Origin: an uncultured Pseudomonadales bacterium
GTDB taxonomy: Bacteria; Pseudomonadota; Gammaproteobacteria; Pseudomonadales; Azotimanducaceae
Assembly: GCA_905182155.1 (NCBI GenBank)
Contig: CAJJAX010000037.1
Coordinates: 1 to 37,039, forward strand
Length of the DNA stretch: 37,039 nt
Reading direction: 5' to 3'
Shown: positions 26,675 through 34,559 of the stretch, piece after piece
How positions within the stretch are numbered: position 1 is the first letter of the stretch
Layout: each line of letters starts with the position of its first letter
Position numbers and translations under genes: made by a program
Notes under the pieces: generated by a model
Told to the model about the DNA's origin: nothing
The model's database searches: none
Seen by the model: the letters and a program-made list of their open reading frames with translations, nothing else

Positions 26675-27457
26675 TTAGCTGCCGGTGAATTGTCCGGGTC
26701 GTCGCTCGGACACGGCTTTGACACCTTCTTTATGATCATTTGTTTGCTGTAAGAAGAATTGTGCCCGGCCTTCGATATCGGTTGTTGCCTTGACCGCATC
26801 GGCTAATTCACCGCGAACCTGATCCCGAACGGAAACAACTGCGAGCGGCGCGTTTTCTGCAATTTCTGCTGCCAATTCAATGGCCTCTGCTCGAAGATTC
26901 TCTGCGCTGCTCATAATATCCGCCAGCCCCCAATCAAAAGCAGTTTGACCGGTAATTCTGCGACCCGTGAAGAACAAAAGATTGGCCTTCTGATGGCCAA
27001 TAATTCGAGAGAGGGTATGGGTCAACCCAAAACCCGGGGTAAACCCAAGCTTGACGAAGTTCGCGGTCATCCGGGTTTCTGGGGAGACGACTCGAAAGTC
27101 AGCCATCACAGCAAGGCCGAATCCACCGCCGACCGCGGCGCCCTGAACGGCCGCAATCACGGGGGTTTTGCTGTGAAAGAGTCGCACCGCCTCGGTGTAG
27201 AGCGGATTGGCTCCGCCGGTGTTGGCGGTTTGCTGCCGGTTTGGGCTGCTGAAGTTTGCGCCGGCACAGAAGTGTTTACCATCAGAGCAAAGCACGATCG
27301 CGCGGGTTGCAGGGTCTTGATCAATCGCTTCAAAGGCATCGGCCAAGTCTTTGATCAGATCTTGATCGAAAAAATTATTGGGCGCTCGGTTGATCTCGCA
27401 GATTGCCACAAAGTTGTCGAGTATTGTGACGGACACATCGCCATAGTTTGATTGCAT
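26675..27457 (-). CDS. Enoyl-CoA hydratase/isomerase family protein
   Basis: 260 residues from ATG 27457, which is preceded by GGAG at six bases; the frame continues four codons upstream. The crotonase fold is shown by AIVLCSDGKHFCAGANFSS (first oxyanion strand), VIAAVQGAAVGGGFGLAVMADFRV (second) and VKLGFTPGFGLTHTLSRIIG. The Glu usual in the hydratase GGG-x-E position is replaced: the sequence reads GGGFGLAV, so the catalytic acid there is missing. It may be an isomerase, a lyase or a non-hydratase member. It lies between SDR and acyl-CoA synthetase genes on the same strand. Confidence 0.88.
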   Translation of the reverse strand: MQSNYGDVSVTILDNFVAICEINRAPNNFFDQDLIKDLADAFEAIDQDPATRAIVLCSDGKHFCAGANFSSPNRQQTANTGGANPLYTEAVRLFHSKTPVIAAVQGAAVGGGFGLAVMADFRVVSPETRMTANFVKLGFTPGFGLTHTLSRIIGHQKANLLFFTGRRITGQTAFDWGLADIMSSAENLRAEAIELAAEIAENAPLAVVSVRDQVRGELADAVKATTDIEGRAQFFLQQTNDHKEGVKAVSERRPGQFTGS

Positions 27458-27472
27458 GAGGTTCTCCAAAGT

Positions 27473-27500
27473 AAAAAAAAGGTGACTGAGCCACCCTTTT
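27473..27500 (-). terminator. Rho-independent terminator after the SDR gene
   Basis: On the minus strand AAAAGGGTGGCTCAGTCACC forms a stem and is followed by eight T. It falls after the SDR stop (27524) and before the hydratase start (27457), so some transcripts end here and the hydratase may be only partly read through, or have its own start. Confidence 0.75.
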
Positions 27501-27523
27501 GCTGGTTTAGACCCAGGTCTACG

Positions 27524-28414
27524 TTATTCCCAGGGCCTGCGGGTGGGTTGAATGCCTTTCGGCCAGTGGCTGAAATTTTCTCGGACCGCGTCGCCGATTT
27601 CTGAAACCGCCCAAGGCCCGTCAGTATTATCTTTCTGGCAGACCGTTTGCGACTGCCAAGAAAGTAGCTGCACCGTATTGCCGGTCGCAAGGAAGGTTCT
27701 GCCGGTCACCTCTTTCGCATCGTCAGAGCCAAGCCAAACAACGAGGGGTGACACTTTGTCTGGCGACAGCAAAGCTTCCATGTTTTGCCCTTGTGGGAAG
27801 ATGTCTTCGGTCAATCGCGACCAAGCCGCGGGCGCAAGAATATTGACGCGAATGCCGTACTTGAGGCCTTCCTGAAATAAACACCGTGCAAATCCAGCAA
27901 TCCCTGCTTTGGCGGCGCCATAATTGGATTGGCCAAAGTTTCCAAGCAGCCCAGAGGTTGATGAGGTGACAACAATGCTGCCGCCATGACCTTGTTCGAT
28001 CATTTGATGGTAGGCGGCATTCACCGTGAGGTAGGTCCCGCGCAGGTGAACATCGATGACAATGTCCCACATGTCGTTGGTCATATTTTTGAACGATTTA
28101 TCACGCAGAATGCCCGCGTTGGCGATCAGGAAATCGATTTTCCCAAAGGTATCGACAGCCTTTTGGATCATGGCTTTGGCATCTTCTTCGTTTGCGACGT
28201 TGCCATAATCGGCAACAGCTTGGCCGCCCATGGCTTTGATTTTTTCAACCACCATGTCTGCCATAGCGCTACCGCCACCGGCGCCATCACGACTGCCGCC
28301 TAGATCATTGACGACAACCGCCGCGCCTTCTTTGGCGAGCAGTAACGCGTGTGTTTCACCCAAACCGCCGCCGGCGCCCGTGACGAGTGCGACCTTGCCA
28401 TCTAATAACCCCAT
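27524..28414 (-). CDS. 17beta-hydroxysteroid-dehydrogenase-4-like SDR (3-hydroxyacyl-CoA dehydrogenase type)
   Basis: 296 residues. TGAGGGLG (NAD-binding), IANAGILRD, then VVTSSTSGLLGNFGQSNYGAAKAG with the Ser/Tyr/Lys active site (Y-G-A-A-K), and RVNILAPAAWSRLTEDIFP. The N-terminal start MGLLDGKVALVTGAG and the FGQSNYGAAKAGI region match the dehydrogenase domain of peroxisomal multifunctional enzyme 2. In bacteria such SDRs act on 3-hydroxyacyl-CoA or steroid/terpenoid intermediates. The start follows AGGAACACG. It is part of the minus-strand acyl-CoA cluster. Confidence 0.9.
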   Translation of the reverse strand: MGLLDGKVALVTGAGGGLGETHALLLAKEGAAVVVNDLGGSRDGAGGGSAMADMVVEKIKAMGGQAVADYGNVANEEDAKAMIQKAVDTFGKIDFLIANAGILRDKSFKNMTNDMWDIVIDVHLRGTYLTVNAAYHQMIEQGHGGSIVVTSSTSGLLGNFGQSNYGAAKAGIAGFARCLFQEGLKYGIRVNILAPAAWSRLTEDIFPQGQNMEALLSPDKVSPLVVWLGSDDAKEVTGRTFLATGNTVQLLSWQSQTVCQKDNTDGPWAVSEIGDAVRENFSHWPKGIQPTRRPWE

Positions 28415-28533
28415 GTACGTGTTCCTTTTGCTGTCTATAAATTGGTCAATAATGCGAAGTTAGTAAATCATACTGCAAGGACCAAGACCAGTCGCTGCCA
28501 GCGTTTCCGCACGGCGTGAGTCTGTATATTGGC

Positions 28534-29385
28534 TTAATTTGAGGTGCCGAATCGGTACCGATGGCCTTGTTTGGCCCAAGAGTGAAAGCCAGCCTTACGC
28601 GCGAAAGCTTTAAACCCCTGCCATTGGTCGCCATAGTGGACCAACACTAATTTTTCTTTTAGGGCGGCAGGCAAGGTTGCGAGTTCTTCGATGCCAGTAT
28701 GGACGCCGCCTGTGAAGAGTTGGCAATCGTGAAAAATAATTTCAGGGTTAAACTTGGCGTCAAATTCAGTCAGCAATGCTGGATCAAACCGGGTATCGCT
28801 GGTGAAGAGAATTCGCTCGTCAATCAGAACGCCACAACTCCAGGCGGAAGTGCGCCAAGAAGGCGCCGAGTCTGGAAAGTGTTTTGTCCGAAATAATTTA
28901 AGGTTGATACCGCCAAATTCAGCTTCGAAGGTATCGCGGCTAAAGGCCTTGAGCTTGCGGGGGCGAACAATTTCCCAAAGGTCCTTAAATTTAAGGGGTA
29001 TGGCTTCTGAGGCTTCGGCGCCGCCGCGCAAAGATTGCTCCCACAAAATCTTTTCATAAGCCTGGGTAATAATCATCGTGGGCTTACGCTTTTTGACATA
29101 CCGGCCAGCAAGCTGAGCCTCTTCCAAGCCGCCAATGTGATCTGCGTGACTGTGGGTAATCAGGAAGTTGTCAATGTCCGTTAATGGTGTGCCGTAATCG
29201 TGAAATAAACTGTACGGACAGTGGTTGCCGCAATCGATTAAGAGGTGGGTTTTGCCTTTGACAATAAAAAGATTGGTTTGATTGAGGGTCTTTGAAAATG
29301 CAGAACCAACCCCGAGGAATACGAGGTCTAATGGCCCTTGATTGGTGAGAGCGAGCTTTGTGATGGGGCGTTTCGATATGTGCAT
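28534..29385 (-). CDS. Metallo-beta-lactamase-fold hydrolase
   Basis: 283 residues. LDLVFLGVGSAFSKT, then ITHSHADHIGG (HxHxDH metal motif), RTKHFPDSAPSW (next His), ILFTSDTRFDPAL (bridging Asp) and ILVHYGDQW at the end (last His). The pattern resembles the RNase Z/phosphodiesterase side of the superfamily rather than beta-lactamases, with no signal peptide. It is upstream of the SDR on the same strand, 120 bases apart. It may cleave a phosphodiester or a thioester; the substrate is not deducible. Confidence 0.85.
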   Translation of the reverse strand: MHISKRPITKLALTNQGPLDLVFLGVGSAFSKTLNQTNLFIVKGKTHLLIDCGNHCPYSLFHDYGTPLTDIDNFLITHSHADHIGGLEEAQLAGRYVKKRKPTMIITQAYEKILWEQSLRGGAEASEAIPLKFKDLWEIVRPRKLKAFSRDTFEAEFGGINLKLFRTKHFPDSAPSWRTSAWSCGVLIDERILFTSDTRFDPALLTEFDAKFNPEIIFHDCQLFTGGVHTGIEELATLPAALKEKLVLVHYGDQWQGFKAFARKAGFHSWAKQGHRYRFGTSN

Positions 29386-30065
29386 AATTTGACGAATTCA
29401 GTAGAGGTGTCTTCAACGTTGGGCCAACGGCCTGACATCGTTTGGGTTGCGCTTCGGCCCCGGGATCTCTATTGAGATGACGCAACGTGGGCGGTTTGGC
29501 CCTTTCCCATCGTTCTACCGTGATCGCATCCGGCTTTTAGGGTGAATCGCTCCGAGCAAATCCTTAGGCTTTCTGTGTCAGCAAGCATCGTTATCTTTTA
29601 TCGTCTCGTGCCCGAACAGACTAACTCGATTGATGCGCCAAGCCTTACATTAAGGGAGCCCAACTCAGATTGCCAGCGCGAAATCGAGGTTTTGTTCACC
29701 ACCCAATTAGGGGCTGGCGCAGGCTTGGAATGCCCCTAAGCGCACTTAATTGCTGGCATCGGCCTGGCGCGCTAGCCGGTTCCTGCTGCGGCGAGGTTGG
29801 TTAGGACATTTTTTGAAGATGGGCTAATATTGGTTCCCCAAAATTGAGTTGCAGCCTATTTCCTGGGCCTTGAGGGAATCAGCGGTAAGGCCTTTGCCAG
29901 GGTAGTAAGCAACCAGGTTCCGGGCGTGATCAGCTGTCATAGGCGCCTGGCGTAAGCAAGGGCCAACGGGGTTTTGGCCGGCGTGCTTTAGAGGCGGCTA
30001 AACGGTAATAGAACCATCCTGGTGGATGGCGGTTAAAAAGATAGATCGCAAACGCGCGTAGAAAA
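29386..30065. other. Gene-free stretch between divergent units
   Basis: About 680 bp between the MBL-fold gene (minus) and the NTF2-like gene (plus). No reading frame here resembles a known protein; the 65-codon plus ORF at 29542-29739 has no support. It must contain the promoters for both sides, but I could not pick a convincing pair of hexamers. Confidence 0.45.
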
Positions 30066-30111
30066 GGTTTGTCATGAATCAGAATAAAGGTTTCTCATGA
30101 ATCAGAGTAAT
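30066..30111 (+). repeat. 23-bp direct duplication spanning a start codon
   Basis: Positions 30066-30088 and 30089-30111 match except for three bases (GGTTTGTCATGAATCAGAAT versus GGTTTCTCATGAATCAGAGT). The ATG AAT CAG start is therefore present twice in tandem, each with the same upstream sequence. The first copy opens a mini-ORF (MNQNKGFS) whose stop overlaps the second start. Confidence 0.85.
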
Positions 30112-30525
30112 GGTGCTGCATTTGCAAGCTCGCGAGATGAAATGTTGGTTCAACGACTGTTGTTGAATGCGATCAATTGCACGCAATCAGATAATTTCTT
30201 TAGTTATTTCGATTTGTTCACGCCCGACGCGGTCTGGATGATGCCATCAAACCGACACGATGTGTCGTTGTCGGAAGCCAAGCGATTTTATCGATTTACG
30301 GATAAATTTCGATTCGAGCAGCAAGTCACGATTGATGAAGTTCAAATTTTTAATCAACGAGGATTCGCCAGGATATCGTTTGACGGTTATTTAATCGCGA
30401 AACGTGATTTGACCGCACCGCCGATGCGGTCCATCAGTCGGCACCTTTGGTTGTTTGCTCAGGACGACAATGGCGATTGGCTGTTGACGCGAGACATCTG
30501 GAATAATCCGAGGGAGCAGGATTAA
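30097..30525 (+). CDS. NTF2/SnoaL-like protein
   Basis: 142 residues from ATG 30097, the second copy of a duplicated start. The alpha+beta cone fold is suggested by RLLLNAINCTQSDNFFSYFDLFTPDAVWMMP (helix, then the 'YxxLFxPDAVW' turn), FARISFDGYLIAKRD and HLWLFAQDDNGDWLLTRDIWN (C-terminal strands), as in SnoaL-like cyclases/isomerases and the beta subunits of ring-hydroxylating dioxygenases. The active site cannot be assigned. It precedes an aminotransferase gene on the same strand. Confidence 0.7.
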   Translation: MNQSNGAAFASSRDEMLVQRLLLNAINCTQSDNFFSYFDLFTPDAVWMMPSNRHDVSLSEAKRFYRFTDKFRFEQQVTIDEVQIFNQRGFARISFDGYLIAKRDLTAPPMRSISRHLWLFAQDDNGDWLLTRDIWNNPREQD

Positions 30526-30719
30526 ATCACCCATCGCACCGACAAGGGTAAACGCGTCATTGCGTCAGAATCAGTTTGGCCGCTGAAGGGCGGCAGATAA
30601 ATCCTTAGGTTAACAAGGCCACACCAAGGCCGTTGGCGGCGCCAAAGGGTTTTGCGGCAGACCATTGGCCCATGATGCGAACCATGATTGCCAATGCTTA
30701 TTGCTTAAAAGGAGTGCTG

Positions 30720-31865
30720 ATGACGGTGTATGACTTTGCAATTGGTCAAACAAATCCAGAGACGTTTCCTGCAGAAGCCTTTAAACGGGCGGCATTGCGG
30801 GCGATTGATCTAGAAGGCGCGGCAATGAATCGTTACCCAGGCGGTAAGGGTCATCTAGGACTGCGGCAATTGATGGCAAGGCGCGAATCCGAACGCGAAG
30901 GGGTTTTGGTGAATCCCGAGAATATGGCGCTCATGAACGGTTCGATGCAGGCGGTAACGCTTGCAGGCCAAGCCTTAATGTCGGCGCCGGGTGATCTTGT
31001 GATTACGGAAACCTATACCTATTCAGGCACCATTGCCGCCTATAAAGGCATCGGCCTTGAGCTCGTGGGCATTCCAGTCGACGCCGATGGGATGCGCATT
31101 GACCTGCTGGAGCAGCGATTAAAAGAGCTGCCGGTGAAGCCGAAATTCATCTATACCTTAACGTCTTATCAAAATCCGACCGGAACAACCATGTCACGAC
31201 AGCGGCGATCAGAGCTCATTGATCTTGCGGCGCGACATGATCTGCCCATTGTTGAAGACAATTGTTATGGCGATGTTCATTTTGAAGGTGACAAGCAGCC
31301 GTCGCTCTACGCTCTGCAGCCGGATCCTAGGCACATTTACATTGGATCGCTGTCTAAAATTTTCGCGCCTGGAGTCCGATTGGGTTACCTGCTGGCTGAA
31401 TCGCCTTATTTTCAGAAAATCGTGTCGCGACGACATGATGCGGGCAGCAACTATTTTGCGGCAGCGGTTTTGGCCCAGTTTTACCAAGAGGATCTATGGG
31501 GTCATTGCAATAATGCCAATGCGGTTTTGCTCAGAAAGCGGGATCTCTTATTGGCAGCGCTGCAAAGCGCACTCAAGGATATCTGTATCTGGTCGCGGCC
31601 GACTGGCGGGCTGTTTCTGTGGCTGCGTCTGCCTGAGGATGTGGACTTAGTAAAGCTAAAAGCACTGTCAGCGGAGCGTGGTTTTTACTATGCCGAAGGT
31701 AAAGACTTTCATGTCGAAGGTAAAACGGTTCATTTCATTCGGTTGGCATTTGGTCATGTGCCGGATGCCTCGATCACCCAAGGCATCCCGGTTCTTGCAG
31801 AATGTATAGCCCGGTGTCGCATGAGCAATGCCAGTGGGCAGTTCACAAGTTTGTTTGATGATTGA
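30720..31865 (+). CDS. PLP-dependent aminotransferase, class I/II (MocR/LysN-like)
   Basis: 381 residues from ATG 30720, six bases after AAAGGAG; the open frame to 30633 lacks such a site. Class I/II motifs: DFAIGQTNPETFP, MNRYPGGKGHLGLRQ, NGSMQAVTLAGQAL, TLTSYQNPTGTTM, VEDNCYGDVHFEG and IGSLSKIFAPGVRLGYL with the PLP-binding Lys at residue 213. C-terminal RPTGGLFLWLRLP and IRLAFGH are typical of the 2-aminoadipate/valine-pyruvate type. It would transfer an amino group between an amino acid and a 2-oxo acid. No fused GntR domain is seen, so it is an enzyme and not a MocR regulator. Confidence 0.92.
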   Translation: MTVYDFAIGQTNPETFPAEAFKRAALRAIDLEGAAMNRYPGGKGHLGLRQLMARRESEREGVLVNPENMALMNGSMQAVTLAGQALMSAPGDLVITETYTYSGTIAAYKGIGLELVGIPVDADGMRIDLLEQRLKELPVKPKFIYTLTSYQNPTGTTMSRQRRSELIDLAARHDLPIVEDNCYGDVHFEGDKQPSLYALQPDPRHIYIGSLSKIFAPGVRLGYLLAESPYFQKIVSRRHDAGSNYFAAAVLAQFYQEDLWGHCNNANAVLLRKRDLLLAALQSALKDICIWSRPTGGLFLWLRLPEDVDLVKLKALSAERGFYYAEGKDFHVEGKTVHFIRLAFGHVPDASITQGIPVLAECIARCRMSNASGQFTSLFDD

Positions 31866-31931
31866 TCGCTGTGTCGCTTATTGGGCAGGCCAAGGGATGG
31901 TGCACCCTGGTCCGGCAATAACAGCTTGAAC

Positions 31932-33023
31932 ATGCTGCCGGATCAACGGGCGCCCCTGTCTCAAAGCAAATTATTTTGGTTGCTTCAGATGGCGGGCTGG
32001 ACCGGGTGGATGATTGTGTTCGGTCTGCGAGATGCGTTTTGGGGTCAACCGGTCACTTTTTATCTCACGCTGTGTTTGGAGGGGGGTGCTGGTTTTCTGC
32101 TCACGTGTTGTTTGCGATTGGTCTATCGAAAAGTTGGGCGGGTGACCCGCGCATGGGGTGCTCGCGCAACGGCCGTGCTTGTTGCATCGGGCATTGCAGC
32201 CCTGATCTGGCAGCCCTTAAAGAATTACTCCCAGATTGAGCAGCTTTCAGAATTCGAGGAGCTCTATCATTTTGGCGTTTCAGCTTATTTTGTGGGCGTA
32301 CTGAGCTACTCTTATGCCGTGTTCCTTGGCTGGAGCGGTTTGTACTTTAGTTTGAAGTTGTATTTAAGGTTGGGTGAAGAGCGTCGGTCGCGAATCCAGG
32401 CGGAGGCGCTTGCGGTTGAAGCGCAACTGAAAATGTTGCGTTATCAGATCAACCCTCATTTTTTGTTCAATACCTTGAATGCGATTAATAGCTTGCTGCT
32501 GCTTGATGATGCCCCGCGAGCGCGGGTCATGATTCAACGGCTGAGTGAGTTTTTGCGTTATAGCTTGGAGGGGGAAGCTGCGGCCAAGGTGACGCTGGAA
32601 GAAGAGATTAGGTCGGTTCGCGCTTATCTTGAAATTGAATCCGTGCGGTTTGAGGATCGCTTAGCGATTCAATTGAATATTGAAACGGGCCTGGCATCCT
32701 GCTCGGTCCCCAGCCTGATTTTGCAACCGTTGGTTGAAAATGCGGTTAAACATGGGATCACGCAATCAGAAAAGCCCGGCACAGTCTTCGTGTCGGCGAG
32801 TCGGGGCGACAATCACTTAATGCTGATCGTTTCGGATACGGGGCCTGGCTTTACGGTTGATGGGCATCATCAATTGGAACCCGGCTTGGGCTGGAAAAAT
32901 ACAGAGCAACGCTTAGCGCTGCATTATGGGGATCAGTTTGTTTTGGAGCGTCGTCAGCGTAACGGTGGGGGTGCAGAGGTAATGATTCAAATCCCGATCG
33001 CCTCTGAAGGCGATTTGCTATGA
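31932..33023 (+). CDS. LytS/YehU-family sensor histidine kinase
   Basis: 363 residues from ATG 31932; the frame is open from 31881, but a Shine-Dalgarno is not clear for either. Four membrane helices (about 12-32, 40-62, 75-95, 116-140) form the sensor. The His_kinase domain follows: LRYQINPHFLFNTLNAINSLL with the phosphorylated His at residue 176. The ATPase domain has VENAVKHGI (N box), DTGPGF (G1) and GLGWKNTEQRL. These kinases sense membrane or small-molecule signals and phosphorylate a LytTR regulator. Its last codons overlap the regulator start (ATGA at 33020). Confidence 0.93.
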   Translation: MLPDQRAPLSQSKLFWLLQMAGWTGWMIVFGLRDAFWGQPVTFYLTLCLEGGAGFLLTCCLRLVYRKVGRVTRAWGARATAVLVASGIAALIWQPLKNYSQIEQLSEFEELYHFGVSAYFVGVLSYSYAVFLGWSGLYFSLKLYLRLGEERRSRIQAEALAVEAQLKMLRYQINPHFLFNTLNAINSLLLLDDAPRARVMIQRLSEFLRYSLEGEAAAKVTLEEEIRSVRAYLEIESVRFEDRLAIQLNIETGLASCSVPSLILQPLVENAVKHGITQSEKPGTVFVSASRGDNHLMLIVSDTGPGFTVDGHHQLEPGLGWKNTEQRLALHYGDQFVLERRQRNGGGAEVMIQIPIASEGDLL

Positions 33024-33805
33024 ACCAAATGTCTGCCGTGGTCGTTGATGACGAGCCGCTGGCGAGGCGGGGGCTGATCCACCTGCTCGCCAAAGAGCCG
33101 GGTATCAAGGTTATCGCTGACTTTGGTCAACCTGAGCGCGCGCTCGAGTACATTGAGATGCACCGCCCGGACGTGGTCTTTTTGGATATCCAAATGCCTG
33201 GGATGTCCGGCCTTGAGCTGGCTCAGAAGATGACGGCGCCGCTGCCCAGCTTGGTTTTTGTAACAGCCTTCGATGACTATGCGATTCGTGCGTTTGAACA
33301 TCATGCGGTCGATTATTTGCTAAAACCCATCGCCCCCCGACGTTTATCCAAGGCGGTCGCAACCCTGCGCGCTCGGCAAGGCGTGCAGGTCGAGAATGAG
33401 CGTTTGAAGGCCGCAATCGCGCAACTGCAGCAAAGCCAAGCCCCAACGGTTGCCAGGGCTAAGGTGTCTGATTTTAATGCGGTGTTGGTCATTAAAGAAG
33501 TTGGCAAAACCACTCGCCTGGCGGTGTCGAAGATCGACTGGGTGGATGCGGCCGGTGATTATATGTGTGTTCATGCGGAAGGCGAAACCCATATCCTTCG
33601 ATCGACCATGGCAAAGCTGCAGCAGCAACTGGATCCCAGCGTATTCTTGAGGGTGCATCGGAGCGCACTGGTTAATGTGAATCGCGTTCAAGAAATTGCG
33701 GTACATGCCAACGGTGAGTATCGATTAACGTTGGTATCAGGCGATGTGCTCAAATCCAGCCGGCGCTATAAGAGAGAAATTCGAGTCCTGATGTCATCAA
33801 ATTAG
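33020..33805 (+). CDS. LytTR-family response regulator
   Basis: 261 residues. The receiver has VVVDDEPLARRGLIHLL (acidic pocket), VVFLDIQMPGMSGLEL with the phosphoacceptor Asp at residue 56, FVTAFDDYA and YLLKPI (Lys). The DNA-binding LytTR domain is at 155-261: IDWVDAAGDYMCVHAEGETHILRS, FLRVHRSALVNVNRV and LVSGDVLKSSRRYK. It pairs with the upstream LytS-type kinase. Target genes are unknown, but the next gene downstream is a large surface protein. Confidence 0.95.
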   Translation: MNQMSAVVVDDEPLARRGLIHLLAKEPGIKVIADFGQPERALEYIEMHRPDVVFLDIQMPGMSGLELAQKMTAPLPSLVFVTAFDDYAIRAFEHHAVDYLLKPIAPRRLSKAVATLRARQGVQVENERLKAAIAQLQQSQAPTVARAKVSDFNAVLVIKEVGKTTRLAVSKIDWVDAAGDYMCVHAEGETHILRSTMAKLQQQLDPSVFLRVHRSALVNVNRVQEIAVHANGEYRLTLVSGDVLKSSRRYKREIRVLMSSN

Positions 33806-34436
33806 CGCACGGGCCTTGCCTGCTGATCAGCTGTCTGTTGCGTTTAGCGGCCGCGGCTTCCTGGCAGCTCGGCCGCGGATGATCTGTGGTGATGACGCGC
33901 AACGTGAGCCCATAGGACGATGGCCCTGCAACGCACAGTGGGTTTGACAGCGACGGCTTTCAAAGACAAAGCACCGCCGTATGATTCGCGTCGCGCGATG
34001 GGGGGGTTAGCCAAGATCTATTAATGTATCGCCAAGTGTTGTCGGGTTATGGGGTTGTTGATCACAAGCGGTCGGCGCAGCGCTTTTTCGACTAGATTGT
34101 TGAACTCAATCAAAGGTTTAAGCCTGTTGGGGCTGGGTTAAATCAGACTGACTTGGGCTCGGAATGCTGAAGGCTCACAGCCGCTTGGGGGCTGCGGCGC
34201 GTGACAGAGTGATCCATAACGTCTGGCGGGGGCGCCGAGCGTGACTGAGCGGGTAAACCGCGTCAGACGTCGGTGCTTTTGGCGGACTCAGGCCGGGACC
34301 CGGCGCGTTGTTTTGGCGCGTCACGCGGCGCGGATTTCGTTTGTCTTTCTGAGAAATCAGGCGTTAAATGAGCGTCAGGTTTTATATTTTAGGACAGTCG
34401 ACGACGGTTTCTAAGGTTTGATGATCGCTGGGGCTT

Positions 34437-34517
34437 AGCCCACTCAAATAATTGAGGCGCCGTCATCGGGCAGGTCAGGTAGATTTAGTAGAAATGAGGC
34501 CCTGAATTGAGTGGGCT
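34437..34517. promoter_or_regulatory. Inverted repeat, 12-bp arms with a 57-bp centre
   Basis: AGCCCACTCAAT (34437-34448) is the exact reverse complement of ATTGAGTGGGCT (34506-34517). The centre is 57 bp. Either a folded mRNA leader or two oppositely oriented binding half-sites for a regulator would give such a pattern. It ends 42 bases before the large protein's ATG. Confidence 0.55.
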
Positions 34518-34536
34518 TTAGAATCTTAAGAAATTA

Positions 34537-34558
34537 AAAAGGCGCTTTAGGGCCTTTT
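34537..34558 (+). promoter_or_regulatory. Hairpin adjoining the start codon of the adhesin-like gene
   Basis: AAAAGGC (34537-34543) pairs with GCCTTTT (34552-34558), leaving an eight-base loop that contains TTTAGG. The ATG follows at 34560. A ribosome site in a loop or stem could be hidden or exposed. With its run of T the stem also resembles a weak terminator, in a place where termination would be meaningless unless it regulates the downstream gene. Confidence 0.45.
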
Positions 34559-34559
34559 A

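Larger units (their letters stand above)
33806..34559. other. 754-bp region without a gene, upstream of the large adhesin-like protein
   Basis: No ORF of note on either strand. It contains a GC-rich hairpin (33847-33876), a 12-bp inverted repeat (34437-34448 with 34506-34517) and a hairpin at 34537-34558 adjoining the adhesin start. Its length, with a downstream gene that begins with a poor ribosome site, makes it a likely regulated promoter/leader for that gene; no sigma70 promoter stands out. Only hairpin arms and their position support this. Confidence 0.45.

Noticed and set aside
29542..29739. 65-codon plus ORF in the 680-bp gap
   Set aside because: No homology-like segment, no ribosome site.
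33847..33876. Hairpin GCGGCCG / CGGCCGC as an intrinsic terminator of the LytTR gene
   Set aside because: The stem is real but is not followed by a T-tract, so I did not list it as a terminator.
33806..34559. A c-di-GMP (GEMM) riboswitch before the adhesin
   Set aside because: I looked for the conserved core and did not find it; only unrelated hairpins are visible.
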